A DNA stretch of 64,000 nucleotides from Flavobacteriaceae bacterium (GTDB taxonomy: Bacteria; Bacteroidota; Bacteroidia; Flavobacteriales; Flavobacteriaceae). Made by a program: the position numbers and the translations under genes. Location of the stretch: NCBI GenBank assembly GCA_021648445.1, contig JAKISU010000001.1, forward strand, positions 1-64,000. The letters run 5' to 3'. The notes under the pieces were generated by a model that worked only from the letters and a program-made list of their open reading frames with translations, had not been told where the DNA came from and did no database searches. Numbering within the stretch: position 1 is the first letter of the stretch; each line of letters begins with the position of its first letter. Shown here in pieces: positions 20,853-31,743 of this stretch.

Positions 20853-20936
20853 GCACACGTGGCGGAATTGGTAGACGCGCTAGCTTGAGGGGCTAGTATT
20901 CATTAGAATGTGGAAGTTCGAATCTTCTCGTGTGCA
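20853..20936 (+). tRNA. tRNA-Leu (anticodon GAG)
   Basis: GCACACG...CGTGTGC acceptor; anticodon stem CTAGC-TTGAGGG-GCTAG; long variable arm; CCA not encoded. Confidence 0.95.
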
Positions 20937-21004
20937 CATTTTTAAAAATTCCAAATAACACAACCCAAATTCCAAAATAGAAATATGATAAAAATATATA
21001 AATC

Positions 21005-21235
21005 ATTGTTGTCCGATTAAAATCAGTAATAATCTATAAGTATCAATAAAATAGATTGATGTAGCAATATTTTAAAAAGAGACCTTACTTTTAAGAATAA
21101 AAAAAATTGAGGAATAATGAAAAAATATAATTCTTTTACTTGATTATTTGTCAGGCAGTTAGAGTTTAGTCTTAGGTCTAATATCTAAACAGTCCCGAGG
21201 TTTCGGGAATCTTTTGTCTTTTACCGGACAACAAT
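21005..21235. mobile_element. MITE-like element with terminal inverted repeats and flanking 11-bp direct repeats
   Basis: ATTGTTGTCCG / CGGACAACAAT termini; AATATATAAAT at 20993-21003 and 21236-21246. Confidence 0.7.
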
Positions 21236-21345
21236 AATATATAAATATTGGAGTTTGTTATTTATAATATGGAGTTTATTATATTTTGGTATCCTTTTTG
21301 TAATATTTTAACAAAAAATTACTCAATTATTAGTATCATTGCCAC

Positions 21346-22182
21346 ATGCAAAGAATAGTTTATACATTATTAACATTTATGCTTGTAAGCTCAGTTTTTT
21401 CACAAGAAAAAGTATCTAGCCTTGCTATACAAGATTCTATCAAAAATTTAAAAGGTAGAATAATCAATGTCAATGATAAAAAACCTCTACAAAGTGCTCA
21501 CATAATTAATTTAAATTCTGTAGAAGGTACTATTACTAATAGTAAAGGAGAATTTCAAATTCCTGCACAAGCTAATGATACTATCTTTATTTCTTATATT
21601 GGTTACCAATCAATTAAATTAAGAGTAACTAAAGATTTATTGAAAGGAAATGAATTAGAAATAGCCATACATGAAAAAACAATTAATATAAATGAAGTTA
21701 CAGTTAAAGCCCATAATTTAATTGGAGTGCTTGTGATTGATGCAAAAAATGTCCCTAGTGATCAATTTGCCAGAATTCATATTGACGGACTGCCTCAAGC
21801 TTATGAAGTTGGTAGACCACAAACAAAAGATTATACTTCGGTAGCCGGTGCTTTTTTTAATCCGCTTGATTTTTGGTATCAAAAATTCGGAAAAAAACCT
21901 AAAGAACTTAAAAAATTAAGAAAACTAAAAAAAGAGGATAGGTTAAGGGATATCATGGAGGAAAAATTTAGTAGAGAGATTTTGATGGATTATATGGATA
22001 TGAGTCGTAAAGAACTAAATGACCTCTTAAAAGAATGTAATTATTCTAATAATTTTATAAGGAAGGCCAGCGATTTGCAGGTAATAGAAGCTGTATTAGA
22101 ATGTTATGAAAACTATAGAGCTATTAAAAAAGGAAAAGTATCTAAAGACAAAATTAGAATAAATGATAGAGATAAAAACTAA
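21346..22182 (+). CDS. Carboxypeptidase-like regulatory domain protein
   Basis: Signal peptide; LKGRIINVNDKKPLQSAHIINLNSVEGTITNSKGEFQI. Confidence 0.75.
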   Translation: MQRIVYTLLTFMLVSSVFSQEKVSSLAIQDSIKNLKGRIINVNDKKPLQSAHIINLNSVEGTITNSKGEFQIPAQANDTIFISYIGYQSIKLRVTKDLLKGNELEIAIHEKTININEVTVKAHNLIGVLVIDAKNVPSDQFARIHIDGLPQAYEVGRPQTKDYTSVAGAFFNPLDFWYQKFGKKPKELKKLRKLKKEDRLRDIMEEKFSREILMDYMDMSRKELNDLLKECNYSNNFIRKASDLQVIEAVLECYENYRAIKKGKVSKDKIRINDRDKN

Positions 22183-22213
22183 AAAAAAAGCCAGTTAAAC
22201 ACTGGCTTTTTTT
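22183..22213. terminator. Bidirectional terminator
   Basis: AAAAAAAGCCAGT-TAAAC-ACTGGCTTTTTTT. Confidence 0.9.
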
Positions 22214-22236
22214 AGTTTTAGATAATTTCTTTAATA

Positions 22237-23064
22237 TTAATTATTCCCTAAGATCAGTGGCATACCGTCTTTATCACCAACAATAACTATTTTTGTATTA
22301 GGAGATTCTGATAATTTTAAGGTCGCTTCAATACCTTTATCTCTTAATATTTTATCTGTCAATGATGCACTTAAAATTCTATTAGCATCTGCTTTACCTT
22401 TTGCTTCGATACGTTGTTTTTCGGCTTCTTTTGTGGCTTTCTCTAATCTAAACTCGTATTCTAAAGACTCTTGTTCTTGACGTAATTTACGCTCAATAGC
22501 GTCTTTAATAGTTGGTGGCAAGGTAACATCACGTACCAAAATATCATTAATTTGAACATGCTGCCTTATAGCTTTTTTTAATACTTCATCAAAAATTTCT
22601 TTTTGAATGACATCTCTTTTGCTTGAATACAACTGTTCTGGTGTATAACGTCCAACAATACTTCTTCCTGCTGAACGTACTTCAGGTATTATAACTACAT
22701 CTAAATAATTTTCACCTCTGGTTTTGTGTAATAAGCCTAATTCATCAATTTTAGGTTGATATAGCACAGATACATCTAACTTAATTTCTAATCCGTTAGA
22801 TGATAATACTTCCATATCTTTTATAAACATGTTTTGCTGACGAACGTTATAAATATCTACGCGATTCCAAGGTGCTACTACATGAAATCCTTCTCCCAAT
22901 GGAGGTTGATCTATAACAACGCCACCGCCAAAGCGTTTCCATAATACACCTGCTTCACCTCTATCAACTGTGACAAATGATTTTGAAAATAGTATTATTG
23001 CAATAACGGCTAAAAAAACCATTGGTAAAATTGCTTTAGGTAATTGTAATTGATTGTTACTCAT
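22237..23064 (-). CDS. Prohibitin/SPFH-family protein
   Basis: SFVTVDRGEAGVLWKRFGGGV; C-terminal coiled-coil EKATKEAEKQRIEAKGKADANRI. Confidence 0.88.
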   Translation of the reverse strand: MSNNQLQLPKAILPMVFLAVIAIILFSKSFVTVDRGEAGVLWKRFGGGVVIDQPPLGEGFHVVAPWNRVDIYNVRQQNMFIKDMEVLSSNGLEIKLDVSVLYQPKIDELGLLHKTRGENYLDVVIIPEVRSAGRSIVGRYTPEQLYSSKRDVIQKEIFDEVLKKAIRQHVQINDILVRDVTLPPTIKDAIERKLRQEQESLEYEFRLEKATKEAEKQRIEAKGKADANRILSASLTDKILRDKGIEATLKLSESPNTKIVIVGDKDGMPLILGNN

Positions 23065-23086
23065 TTTATTAAAATTTAATTGATTA

Positions 23087-25114
23087 TTATATTAGTCCTC
23101 TGTACTTTCTTATGAACCATTCTAAACTAAAAAACAGAATGATCATACTTAGTAACCATTTCCATTCGATTAAAGATACAATTTTTTCTGTACTTTTTTG
23201 AACTGAAACATACCTTTTATCAGATAATAGATCTGTAAGTAATCTATCAGTCTCATTTATATAAAAAAAGTTACCCTCAGAAGCATTTGCAATCTTTCTT
23301 AAATCGCTAGTATTAGCTGTAACAAACTGTTGTTCAATATCGTACTGAGAAACTGTAAAATTACCTCTTTTAGATAAATTGTGTTTATCAACAGAAACCA
23401 TAAAATTATAGTTTCCCGGATTTAAATTATTTAAAACCACTTCAAAAGCATTGTTTTTTAAAGTGAATGGCAGTTTTTTAATTTCTTTAGTTGTTTTATT
23501 AGTAAGTGTTAAAAGTAAACTAGCCGAACTATCAAATGTATAAGTAGCATCAAAAAATTGTGCGCCAATTATTATATCATTATTATTATAAATAAATGGT
23601 TTATATGTTATCTCTAATTGATTTGAGCGTTTATTTGACGATAGGTATTGGATTAATTTATTAAAAAAAATGTCAAATTTTTCAAATGATTGTTGCTCAA
23701 CATTAGTAAACATACGCCATTTCCAACTGTTCTCGCCAAATAATACAGCACCTCTCCTATTATTATCAGTAAATGTTACCAATAAAGGGTTCTCAGTACT
23801 ATAACTAGAAATACTTTGATATAATATGGTTTTATAAGGAACAGAAAAAGTGACTTCACCAAAATAATCTTCTAAAGGATAAAAATCATTAAAACCAATA
23901 TCTTCAGTTATAAATTCATCATAACTAGGATTAAATACTGCTGAATAATTTTCGTTTTTGTTAATTTTATTTTTAGTGAAAAATTGTTGTGAAGCATTTA
24001 AAAAATCCCAATCCGTTTGAGTTCCTGTTATCACAAACAAGTTGGTAGAGCTATCTTTGATTGTATTAAATATTTTGGTGAATTTTTTTGTCGGTTGATA
24101 CAATATAACCAATTGATAATCTTTTAATTGAAGCTTCTTACTTAAATTGTTTTCAACAAATACTTTACGTTGCTTATTACTTTCAATTGAACGTTTTAAC
24201 ATACTTATGTCTGGGTGATTTATATCACTAACTATTAAAATTTTTGCTTGCTCATCTATTACTTCTACACTAAAGTTTTTTACGTTATTTATAGTGTTCT
24301 TTTCATTTTCAAGTGTACTGATAGTACATTTATAGTTTTGCATTCCCACAGTGTTTGCCGGTAAATGAAATAATATCTTGTGTGAGTTATCTTGATTAGA
24401 AAATTCAATTTGTTTTTTAAATACTACGTTATTACGCTGTTTTACAGTAAGTATCTTATTGATGGTTTCATTCCCATCATATTCTAAAAAAACTTCTACC
24501 GGAAATTTATTAGTTAAGCTAGTATATGAATTTACATTGATTTGATTGATCTTCAAATCATCATAATTCAAAGTGTCACCTACAGCCACAGGATATAATT
24601 GTTGATTCGATTTATAGAATTCATAACTAGAGCCATAGGTTTGATTTCCGTCAGTAATCAAAATTGTTGGCGCAATGTTCTCTCTATTAAATGAAGCCAG
24701 CGTTTGAAGTGCTTTTAATATGTTCGTTTTTGAATTATCAAAACTAAAAGTGTCCTGTTTATATAAATCATCAGTAAGCACATAATAATTAACATCAAAT
24801 TTTTTATTGATTGTTGTATTATTTTTCAACTCCTCTACAAGTTTAGTGATCTTGTCCCCTTGTTTCGTATATGCAATTGATGATGAATTATCTACAACTA
24901 CATTGAGTGTAGGTAATGTTTCTATTAATTGTTGTGATTTTATTTTCGGATTGATCAACAATAACAATAAAGTAAAAACAGCAAAAAAACGCAATATAGC
25001 TAATAATATATTTCCTGCATTTCTGTATTTATTTTTATAGAAATACTGAAAAAAAGCCACCATAAATGCAATGATGACTGCTAAAACAATATATAAAATT
25101 GTTAATAATGACAT
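23087..25114 (-). CDS. Membrane-anchored VWA-like domain protein
   Basis: Two N-terminal TMs; LNVVVDNSSSI; C-terminal TM. Confidence 0.65.
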   Translation of the reverse strand: MSLLTILYIVLAVIIAFMVAFFQYFYKNKYRNAGNILLAILRFFAVFTLLLLLINPKIKSQQLIETLPTLNVVVDNSSSIAYTKQGDKITKLVEELKNNTTINKKFDVNYYVLTDDLYKQDTFSFDNSKTNILKALQTLASFNRENIAPTILITDGNQTYGSSYEFYKSNQQLYPVAVGDTLNYDDLKINQINVNSYTSLTNKFPVEVFLEYDGNETINKILTVKQRNNVVFKKQIEFSNQDNSHKILFHLPANTVGMQNYKCTISTLENEKNTINNVKNFSVEVIDEQAKILIVSDINHPDISMLKRSIESNKQRKVFVENNLSKKLQLKDYQLVILYQPTKKFTKIFNTIKDSSTNLFVITGTQTDWDFLNASQQFFTKNKINKNENYSAVFNPSYDEFITEDIGFNDFYPLEDYFGEVTFSVPYKTILYQSISSYSTENPLLVTFTDNNRRGAVLFGENSWKWRMFTNVEQQSFEKFDIFFNKLIQYLSSNKRSNQLEITYKPFIYNNNDIIIGAQFFDATYTFDSSASLLLTLTNKTTKEIKKLPFTLKNNAFEVVLNNLNPGNYNFMVSVDKHNLSKRGNFTVSQYDIEQQFVTANTSDLRKIANASEGNFFYINETDRLLTDLLSDKRYVSVQKSTEKIVSLIEWKWLLSMIILFFSLEWFIRKYRGLI

Positions 25115-25169
25115 TAAACGATGTACGAGTTATGAATTACGATTACAACACGGAATAAAAATTCTAAAA

Positions 25170-25916
25170 TTAGGTAAGCATTCCACCATCAACATTTAAA
25201 GTTTGCCCTGTAATATATGCTGACATATCAGATGCTAAAAAAACACAAGCATTTGCTATATCCTCAGGAGATCCACCACGTTTTAAAGGAATGGCATCTC
25301 TCCACCCTTTTACAGTATCTTCAGGTAACGAAGCTGTCATTTCAGTTTCAATAAATCCAGGTGCAATTGCATTACACCTTATGTTTCTAGAACCCAATTC
25401 TAAGGCTACAGATTTAGTAAATCCTAATATTCCGGCTTTTGAAGCTGCATAATTTGTTTGACCGGCATTACCCTTTACGCCTACTACAGAGCTCATATTG
25501 ATAATCGATCCTTTACGCTGTTTCATCATCGGTCTGATTACTGCTTTTGTCAAATTAAAAACCGATTTTAGATTGATCTCAATTACTTTATCAAAATCTT
25601 CTTCAGAAATACGCATTAATAAATTATCTTTTGTGATTCCTGCATTATTGACTAAAATATCAATTGACCCAAATTCTTCCAATACATTTTTAGCCAACTC
25701 TTGAGCCGCATCAAAATTCGCAGCATTCGATTGATATCCTTTAGCTTTTACTCCATAAGAGTTCAATTCTTTTTCTAAAGCATTAGCGGCATCAACAGAC
25801 GAGTTGTATGTAAAAGCAACATTGGCTCCTTGTTTTGCAAAAAATTCAGCAATACCTTTACCAATTCCTCTTGTTGCACCTGTAATTATTGCTGTTTTAT
25901 TTTCTAAAAGCTTCAT
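25170..25916 (-). CDS. fabG: 3-oxoacyl-ACP reductase
   Basis: AIITGATRGIGKGIA; NNAGITKDNLLMRI; YAASKAGILGFTKS. Confidence 0.95.
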   Translation of the reverse strand: MKLLENKTAIITGATRGIGKGIAEFFAKQGANVAFTYNSSVDAANALEKELNSYGVKAKGYQSNAANFDAAQELAKNVLEEFGSIDILVNNAGITKDNLLMRISEEDFDKVIEINLKSVFNLTKAVIRPMMKQRKGSIINMSSVVGVKGNAGQTNYAASKAGILGFTKSVALELGSRNIRCNAIAPGFIETEMTASLPEDTVKGWRDAIPLKRGGSPEDIANACVFLASDMSAYITGQTLNVDGGMLT

Positions 25917-26024
25917 CTGTTTTTAAATTTTATGAGCTACCAAAGGTAATAAATAATCTTCCATTTGAATTTCTGAAAAATAAAATTCAAATGGAAGATG
26001 GTTTTGTTGAGTTTATAAATAAAA

Positions 26025-26056
26025 AAGCCATTATTATAATCATGCAATAATGGCTT
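26025..26056 (-). terminator. Terminator downstream of M16 peptidase
   Basis: AAGCCATTATT...AATAATGGCTT; T-run on minus strand. Confidence 0.8.
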
Positions 26057-26072
26057 AACAACTAAAATTGGA

Positions 26073-29072
26073 TTATTGTTTTACCTTTGTACTTTTATAA
26101 TTGAATAAATAATCAACATCAAGCTCTGTAATCTTTCCTAATTTCTTTAAAGCTTCAACCTTAAGGTCTTTTTTATTTCCAATAACTAAGGTTGTATAGT
26201 TACTTCCTTTAATGTTTTCATTAAAGAAATTAGATAAATCATCAAGAGTTATATTTTGCACTTCATTGTAAATTTCTTCTCTGTTATCATTGTCTATTCC
26301 TCTATTTTTAAGACTCTCATAAGTCCAAAAAATATTTGATTTTGTAATTCGTTCAGCAGCAATTTTTTTCAACACAGATTCTTTTGCAGCTTGAAATTGT
26401 TTTTCAGCTTTAGGCATATCAGTCATGAGTTCTAACATAGCATCAACTGCTTCCGGTAACTTATTAGCTTGTGTACCCACATAAGCATATACATAATTTG
26501 AATCATCTTTTCTTCTGGCATTCGAGTAGGCTGCAAAAGCTGAATATGCTAATGATTTTGATTCTCTAATTTCTTGAAAAACAATTGACGATAATCCACT
26601 ACCAAAATAAGCATTAAAAACTCTTGATAATGCTAATTTCTTTGCATCAAATTGTTCTCCTTTTGATACAAATATTAATTCTGACTGCACCATGTCATAA
26701 TTTGTGAAATACACCTGATCTCCAGTTTCTTTTTCTGCATATTTTATAGGATTAGGGTATTCTTTTAAATCGTCGGGTAATATATGAGAAATGTTCATAG
26801 CTGTTATTGCAGCGTCAACATCATTCCCATAATAAAAAACACGTTGTTTATAGTTCTTCAAATCTTTGATTAAAGCTACTAAATCAACCGGGTCGATAGC
26901 ATTTAATTCATCGGCAGTATAGGTATTTCTTAAACGAGAATTTTCGCCATATTTACCATAATTAAATAAACCACTCCAAAGGATATTTCCTTTTTGGGTT
27001 TTATTATCTTCTCTGTCTTTTAAAACTTTGGCGACATATTTATCATATGTTTCTTGATCTGCTTTAGCGTTTTCCCATAATTCTTCTAATAATTCAAGTC
27101 CTTTATCTAAATTTTCTTTTAATCCTGAGATATACACATATGATTTGTCTCCTTGTGCCTGAACACCATAAGAGATTCCCAGTTTATAAAACTCTTTTTT
27201 TACATCTTCCGGAGATAGTTTATCAGTACCTAAATAATCCAAATAACCAACAGCTAACGAAAGTTGCTTATTATGATCTCTACCCATATCAAAAATAATA
27301 TTCAAATTAAAAAGATCATTATTTTTATTATTTACATAGGCTACTTCTAGTCCATTCTTTAAATTTTTCTTTTTTATTTCATTTTTGTAATCAATAAAAA
27401 GAGGTTTTAATTCTTCTGATGTTTGTGCATTAAATTGTACTACAAATTCAGATTGAGAATCTCTATTTACTTTTATTGGGGTAATACCCGGGTTTTCTAC
27501 TTTAACAATATTTTTGTCTTCACCTTGTTTTTTATAAACTACTACATAATTATCTTTATAAAATTCATTAGCAAAATCTATAACTTCTTGCTTGGTTATT
27601 TTTTTTAGATCGTCTAAAAATTGAACTCTATCTTTCCAATTTTGATGATGGATAAAAGCACTATAATAAGAACTGGCTAAGGCTGTGCTATTTTCGTATT
27701 GACGTAATTGAGTTAATTTCAAATCGTTAATAACTGCATCTAACATCCAATCTTCAAACTCTCCTTTTTTAATTTTATCTATTTGTTCTAACATTAAATC
27801 TTTTACTTCTTCTAGAGACTGTCCTGCTTTTGGATTACCATTCATATTATGTAAACCATATTCAGTAAAGAAAATAGTAAATGAACTTGCCTTTTGTACT
27901 TTTTGCTTTTGATTTAAGTTTAGATCAAATAATCCTGCTTGACTATTAGCCAACATCATATCAATTAGGGTCACAATTTTCTCATCTTTACTACCCATTT
28001 TATCTGTACGGAATGTAAGTGACATATTTTCTGCTGTAGGTCCAAATACTTCTTTAACAACAGGTGCTGTTATTGGTTTTTCAACAGGCAATGTAGGATG
28101 TACAACTTCTTTTCTCTTTAATTTCCCAAAAGTGTTATCAACCATCTTTATAGTTTTATCAAAATCGATATCACCAACCAATACCATTGCCATATTATTG
28201 GGCACATAATATTTATTAAAATAATTATGAATGGCAATCATTGAAGGGTTTTTTAAATGTTCGGATGTACCAATGGTGTTTTGCTGCCCATAAGGATGTG
28301 TTGGAAAAAGCCCATCTAGCATAGCTGCAAATTTTTTACGGAAATCATTATCTTGACCTCTGTTAAACTCCTCATATACAGCTTCTAACTCTGTATGGAA
28401 AAGGCGTAATACTAATTGATCAAACCGTTCTCCTTCTAATCTCAGCCACTTATTCAATTCATTTGCCGGTATTTTATTATGATATACTGTTTCTTCTACC
28501 CATGTATGTGCATTTGTACCTTCTGCACCTAATGAGGCTGTCATCTTATCATATTCATTTGCAATAGAATATGTTGAAGCTTCTAAAGAAACTTTATCAA
28601 TTTCTTTATAGATTTCTTTTTTCTTAGCAATATCCGTTTCTGATTTGTGTTGTTCATATAAATCAGAAATTTTTGCTAAATATTCTTTTTCTTTTTTCCA
28701 ATCTGAGCTTCCAAATTCATCAGTACCTTTAAATAACATATGTTCTAGGTAATGTGCTAAGCCGGTGGTTTCTTTAGGGTCGTAATTTGAACCCGCTCTT
28801 ACAGCAATGTAGGTTTGAATTTTTGGTTCATCATTATTTTTACTTAAATAAACTTTGAGTCCATTATCTAAGGTATATAAACGCAACCCTGTTGGATCAT
28901 TAGTAACAGTTTCATAAGAATAACCGTTTGCGTCAATAGTTGTTTCAGCTATAAATCCTTTTTTGCCCGAGTCAGTTTTACAACTTATAAAAGTTACTAA
29001 AAAACCAACCATAAAAAGTATTTGTATTTTTTTCATTAGAAATGAATTTGAGTTTGTTAATAGTTTTTTCAA
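26073..29072 (-). CDS. M16 family (pitrilysin/insulinase-like) metallopeptidase, lipoprotein
   Basis: HYLEHMLFKGTDEFG HXXEH motif. Confidence 0.93.
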   Translation of the reverse strand: MKKLLTNSNSFLMKKIQILFMVGFLVTFISCKTDSGKKGFIAETTIDANGYSYETVTNDPTGLRLYTLDNGLKVYLSKNNDEPKIQTYIAVRAGSNYDPKETTGLAHYLEHMLFKGTDEFGSSDWKKEKEYLAKISDLYEQHKSETDIAKKKEIYKEIDKVSLEASTYSIANEYDKMTASLGAEGTNAHTWVEETVYHNKIPANELNKWLRLEGERFDQLVLRLFHTELEAVYEEFNRGQDNDFRKKFAAMLDGLFPTHPYGQQNTIGTSEHLKNPSMIAIHNYFNKYYVPNNMAMVLVGDIDFDKTIKMVDNTFGKLKRKEVVHPTLPVEKPITAPVVKEVFGPTAENMSLTFRTDKMGSKDEKIVTLIDMMLANSQAGLFDLNLNQKQKVQKASSFTIFFTEYGLHNMNGNPKAGQSLEEVKDLMLEQIDKIKKGEFEDWMLDAVINDLKLTQLRQYENSTALASSYYSAFIHHQNWKDRVQFLDDLKKITKQEVIDFANEFYKDNYVVVYKKQGEDKNIVKVENPGITPIKVNRDSQSEFVVQFNAQTSEELKPLFIDYKNEIKKKNLKNGLEVAYVNNKNNDLFNLNIIFDMGRDHNKQLSLAVGYLDYLGTDKLSPEDVKKEFYKLGISYGVQAQGDKSYVYISGLKENLDKGLELLEELWENAKADQETYDKYVAKVLKDREDNKTQKGNILWSGLFNYGKYGENSRLRNTYTADELNAIDPVDLVALIKDLKNYKQRVFYYGNDVDAAITAMNISHILPDDLKEYPNPIKYAEKETGDQVYFTNYDMVQSELIFVSKGEQFDAKKLALSRVFNAYFGSGLSSIVFQEIRESKSLAYSAFAAYSNARRKDDSNYVYAYVGTQANKLPEAVDAMLELMTDMPKAEKQFQAAKESVLKKIAAERITKSNIFWTYESLKNRGIDNDNREEIYNEVQNITLDDLSNFFNENIKGSNYTTLVIGNKKDLKVEALKKLGKITELDVDYLFNYKSTKVKQ

Positions 29073-29146
29073 ATATAAACAACACTACTATTTATTTACT
29101 ATTTTTTAACTATAATTAATATAATTTTAACATTCTTTCAATTAGT

Positions 29147-29187
29147 AAAAAAAAGCCTGTCAAATTTTAAATTTGACAGGCTTTTTT
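29147..29187 (-). terminator. Terminator downstream of sucD
   Basis: AAAGCCTGTCAAATTT..AAATTTGACAGGCTTTTTT. Confidence 0.85.
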
Positions 29188-29206
29188 ATTTGTTATTATA
29201 TATTTA

Positions 29207-30079
29207 TCATCCTAAAACTTCTGCTACCTTTTTACCAATTTCTGCAGGAGAATTAACTACATGAATTCCATTTTCGGCAAGGATTTTCATTTTAGCTTGC
29301 GCAGTATCATCATCACCGCCAACAATAGCGCCGGCATGCCCCATAGTTCTTCCTTTTGGTGCAGTTTGTCCGGCAATAAATCCTACAACCGGTTTTCTAT
29401 TACCATCAGCTTTTATCCATTTTGCAGCGTCAGCTTCTAACTGACCTCCTATCTCACCAATCATAACGATACATTCAGTTTCATCATCATTCATTAATAA
29501 TTCAACAGCGTCTTTTGTTGTAGTACCGATAATAGGATCACCACCAATACCAATTGCAGTAGTAATACCTAATCCTTGTTTTACGACCTGATCTGCTGCT
29601 TCGTATGTTAAGGTACCTGATTTTGAAATGATACCGACTTTCCCTTTTTTGAATACAAAACCCGGCATAATGCCAACTTTAGCTTCGTCCGGAGTAATTA
29701 CACCCGGACAATTAGGACCAATCAATCGGCAATCTTTATCTGCAATATAAGCTTTTACTTTAACCATATCAGCTACCGGAATGCCTTCAGTAATACATAT
29801 GATTACTTTAATTCCTCCATCTGCAGCTTCCATAATGGCATCGGCAGCAAAAGCCGGTGGCACAAAAATGATACTTGTATCTGCACCTGATTTTTCAACA
29901 GCTTCAGCAACAGTATTAAAAACCGGTTTCTCTAAATGTGTTTGTCCACCTTTACCCGGAGTAACACCACCTACTACATTTGTACCATATTCAATCATCT
30001 GAGTTGCATGAAAAGTACCTTCACTTCCTGTAAAACCTTGAACAATTATTTTTGAATTTTTATTTACTAAAACACTCAT
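29207..30079 (-). CDS. sucD: Succinyl-CoA synthetase alpha subunit
   Basis: [40 protein letters not shown]. Confidence 0.96.
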   Translation of the reverse strand: MSVLVNKNSKIIVQGFTGSEGTFHATQMIEYGTNVVGGVTPGKGGQTHLEKPVFNTVAEAVEKSGADTSIIFVPPAFAADAIMEAADGGIKVIICITEGIPVADMVKVKAYIADKDCRLIGPNCPGVITPDEAKVGIMPGFVFKKGKVGIISKSGTLTYEAADQVVKQGLGITTAIGIGGDPIIGTTTKDAVELLMNDDETECIVMIGEIGGQLEADAAKWIKADGNRKPVVGFIAGQTAPKGRTMGHAGAIVGGDDDTAQAKMKILAENGIHVVNSPAEIGKKVAEVLG

Positions 30080-30170
30080 ATTTACTTTTTGTTTAATCGT
30101 TTATCTGTTGATTTGTTAAATTGAAAACCTAATACAAAAGTACTCTAAATTTAATTATCAAATTTTACTT

Positions 30171-31091
30171 TTATTTTTTCTCTTTTGTCAATCGTTTAAG
30201 CATTGCTAATTCTTTTAATTTTTGACGTGACTCAGTAATTGGAGTTCCAAAATATGACTTTCCTCCTTCAACAGATTTTGTAACACCGGTCTGACCTAAG
30301 ATCACTGCTCCTTTTCCAATAGTAATTCCACTATTAGTGCCTACTTGCCCCCAAATGGTAACTTCATCTTCAATAACACAACACCCTGCAATACCAACTT
30401 GTGATGCTATCAAACATTTTTCGCCAATAATAGTGTCATGCCCCACTTGTATCTGATTGTCGAGTTTTGATCCCATTTTAATCGTTGTATTACCCGTAAC
30501 ACCTCTATCTATTGTACAGCCAGCTCCTATTTCAACATTGTCTTCAATAGTTACACTTCCGCAGGAAGTTAACCTATCGTAACCTTCTTCTCTTTTTTTA
30601 TAATAAAATGCATCTGCACCTAAGATTGTACCAGCATGAATAATAACATTGTTACCAATATTACAATTATCATAAATAGACACATTTGAATGGATAATAC
30701 AATGATTACCAATGGTTACATTGTTACCTATAAAAACATTTGGCTGAATAACTGTATTAATGCCTATACTTGCTGATGAACTTATAGATTTTTCAGATAA
30801 TTTAAAAGGATTAAAGTGTGTTGAAAGCTTATTAAAATCTCTAAAAGGATCATCAGAAATCAATAATGCTTTCCCTTTTGGGCATTCAACATCTTTATTT
30901 ATTAAAATAACAGTAGCGGCTGAATTCAATGCTTTATCATAATATTTAGGATGGTCAACAAAAACAATATCTCCTTTTTCAACAACATGGATTTCATTCA
31001 TTCCAAATACAGGGAAATTATCTTCTCCAATGTATTCAGAATCAATAAGTTTAGAAACTTCTTGTAAAGTATATGTTCTAGGAAATTTCAT
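30171..31091 (-). CDS. LpxD-like UDP-3-O-acylglucosamine N-acyltransferase paralog
   Basis: Hexapeptide left-handed beta-helix repeats; LDNQIQVGHDTIIGEKCLIASQVGIAG. Confidence 0.85.
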   Translation of the reverse strand: MKFPRTYTLQEVSKLIDSEYIGEDNFPVFGMNEIHVVEKGDIVFVDHPKYYDKALNSAATVILINKDVECPKGKALLISDDPFRDFNKLSTHFNPFKLSEKSISSSASIGINTVIQPNVFIGNNVTIGNHCIIHSNVSIYDNCNIGNNVIIHAGTILGADAFYYKKREEGYDRLTSCGSVTIEDNVEIGAGCTIDRGVTGNTTIKMGSKLDNQIQVGHDTIIGEKCLIASQVGIAGCCVIEDEVTIWGQVGTNSGITIGKGAVILGQTGVTKSVEGGKSYFGTPITESRQKLKELAMLKRLTKEKK

Positions 31092-31186
31092 GTGTTTAAA
31101 TTTTATTTTTTAGCGGTAACACATGCTGTTCGCTCTTAATCATTCCCTTGGGTGTCAAAAATTTACATGCTCGTTTCATATAAAAA

Positions 31187-31735
31187 CTACTTTTGAATTA
31201 GTTTAAATGAACCATTAATATCATTAAACTCACTTTCTAATTTATCAAATTTATCTAAAGGTGTCCAATTCATAATCATAAATAAATCAGTTTCGGTTTC
31301 AATATAAGCAATTAAATATGCCATTTTATAATGATTTACTCTATGTTCAATTCTAAATTGATGCGCATTATAATTGTTTATTTCTGTTAAATCATATTGT
31401 TCAATTTTAGTAGCTTTCATTTCTTCTCTGAAATAATTGACTTGAGCAGCTGCATAATTTTTAATAACTGATAGTTCTTCATTATACACCCCTATCTGAC
31501 GAAAATAAACAATAAAATCTTTTTTATCTTCATTAATTACTACCGTATAAGCATCTTTAATACGACTTCCATATTGTAATGATGCTTGATTATACAAGCT
31601 ATTCATTATCTCCATATCTTTTGGCACTTCTAGTGTATACAGGCTATCAACAGTTACTATATTAAAATTACTAACAGGTTCAAGGTTTTTATCTTTACAG
31701 GAAATAAAGAATAAATATAAAAATATAAGTCTCAT
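31187..31735 (-). CDS. Hypothetical lipoprotein
   Basis: N-terminal hydrophobic segment with FFISCKD lipobox; adjacent to efp. Confidence 0.55.
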   Translation of the reverse strand: MRLIFLYLFFISCKDKNLEPVSNFNIVTVDSLYTLEVPKDMEIMNSLYNQASLQYGSRIKDAYTVVINEDKKDFIVYFRQIGVYNEELSVIKNYAAAQVNYFREEMKATKIEQYDLTEINNYNAHQFRIEHRVNHYKMAYLIAYIETETDLFMIMNWTPLDKFDKLESEFNDINGSFKLIQK

Positions 31736-31743
31736 ATATGGTG

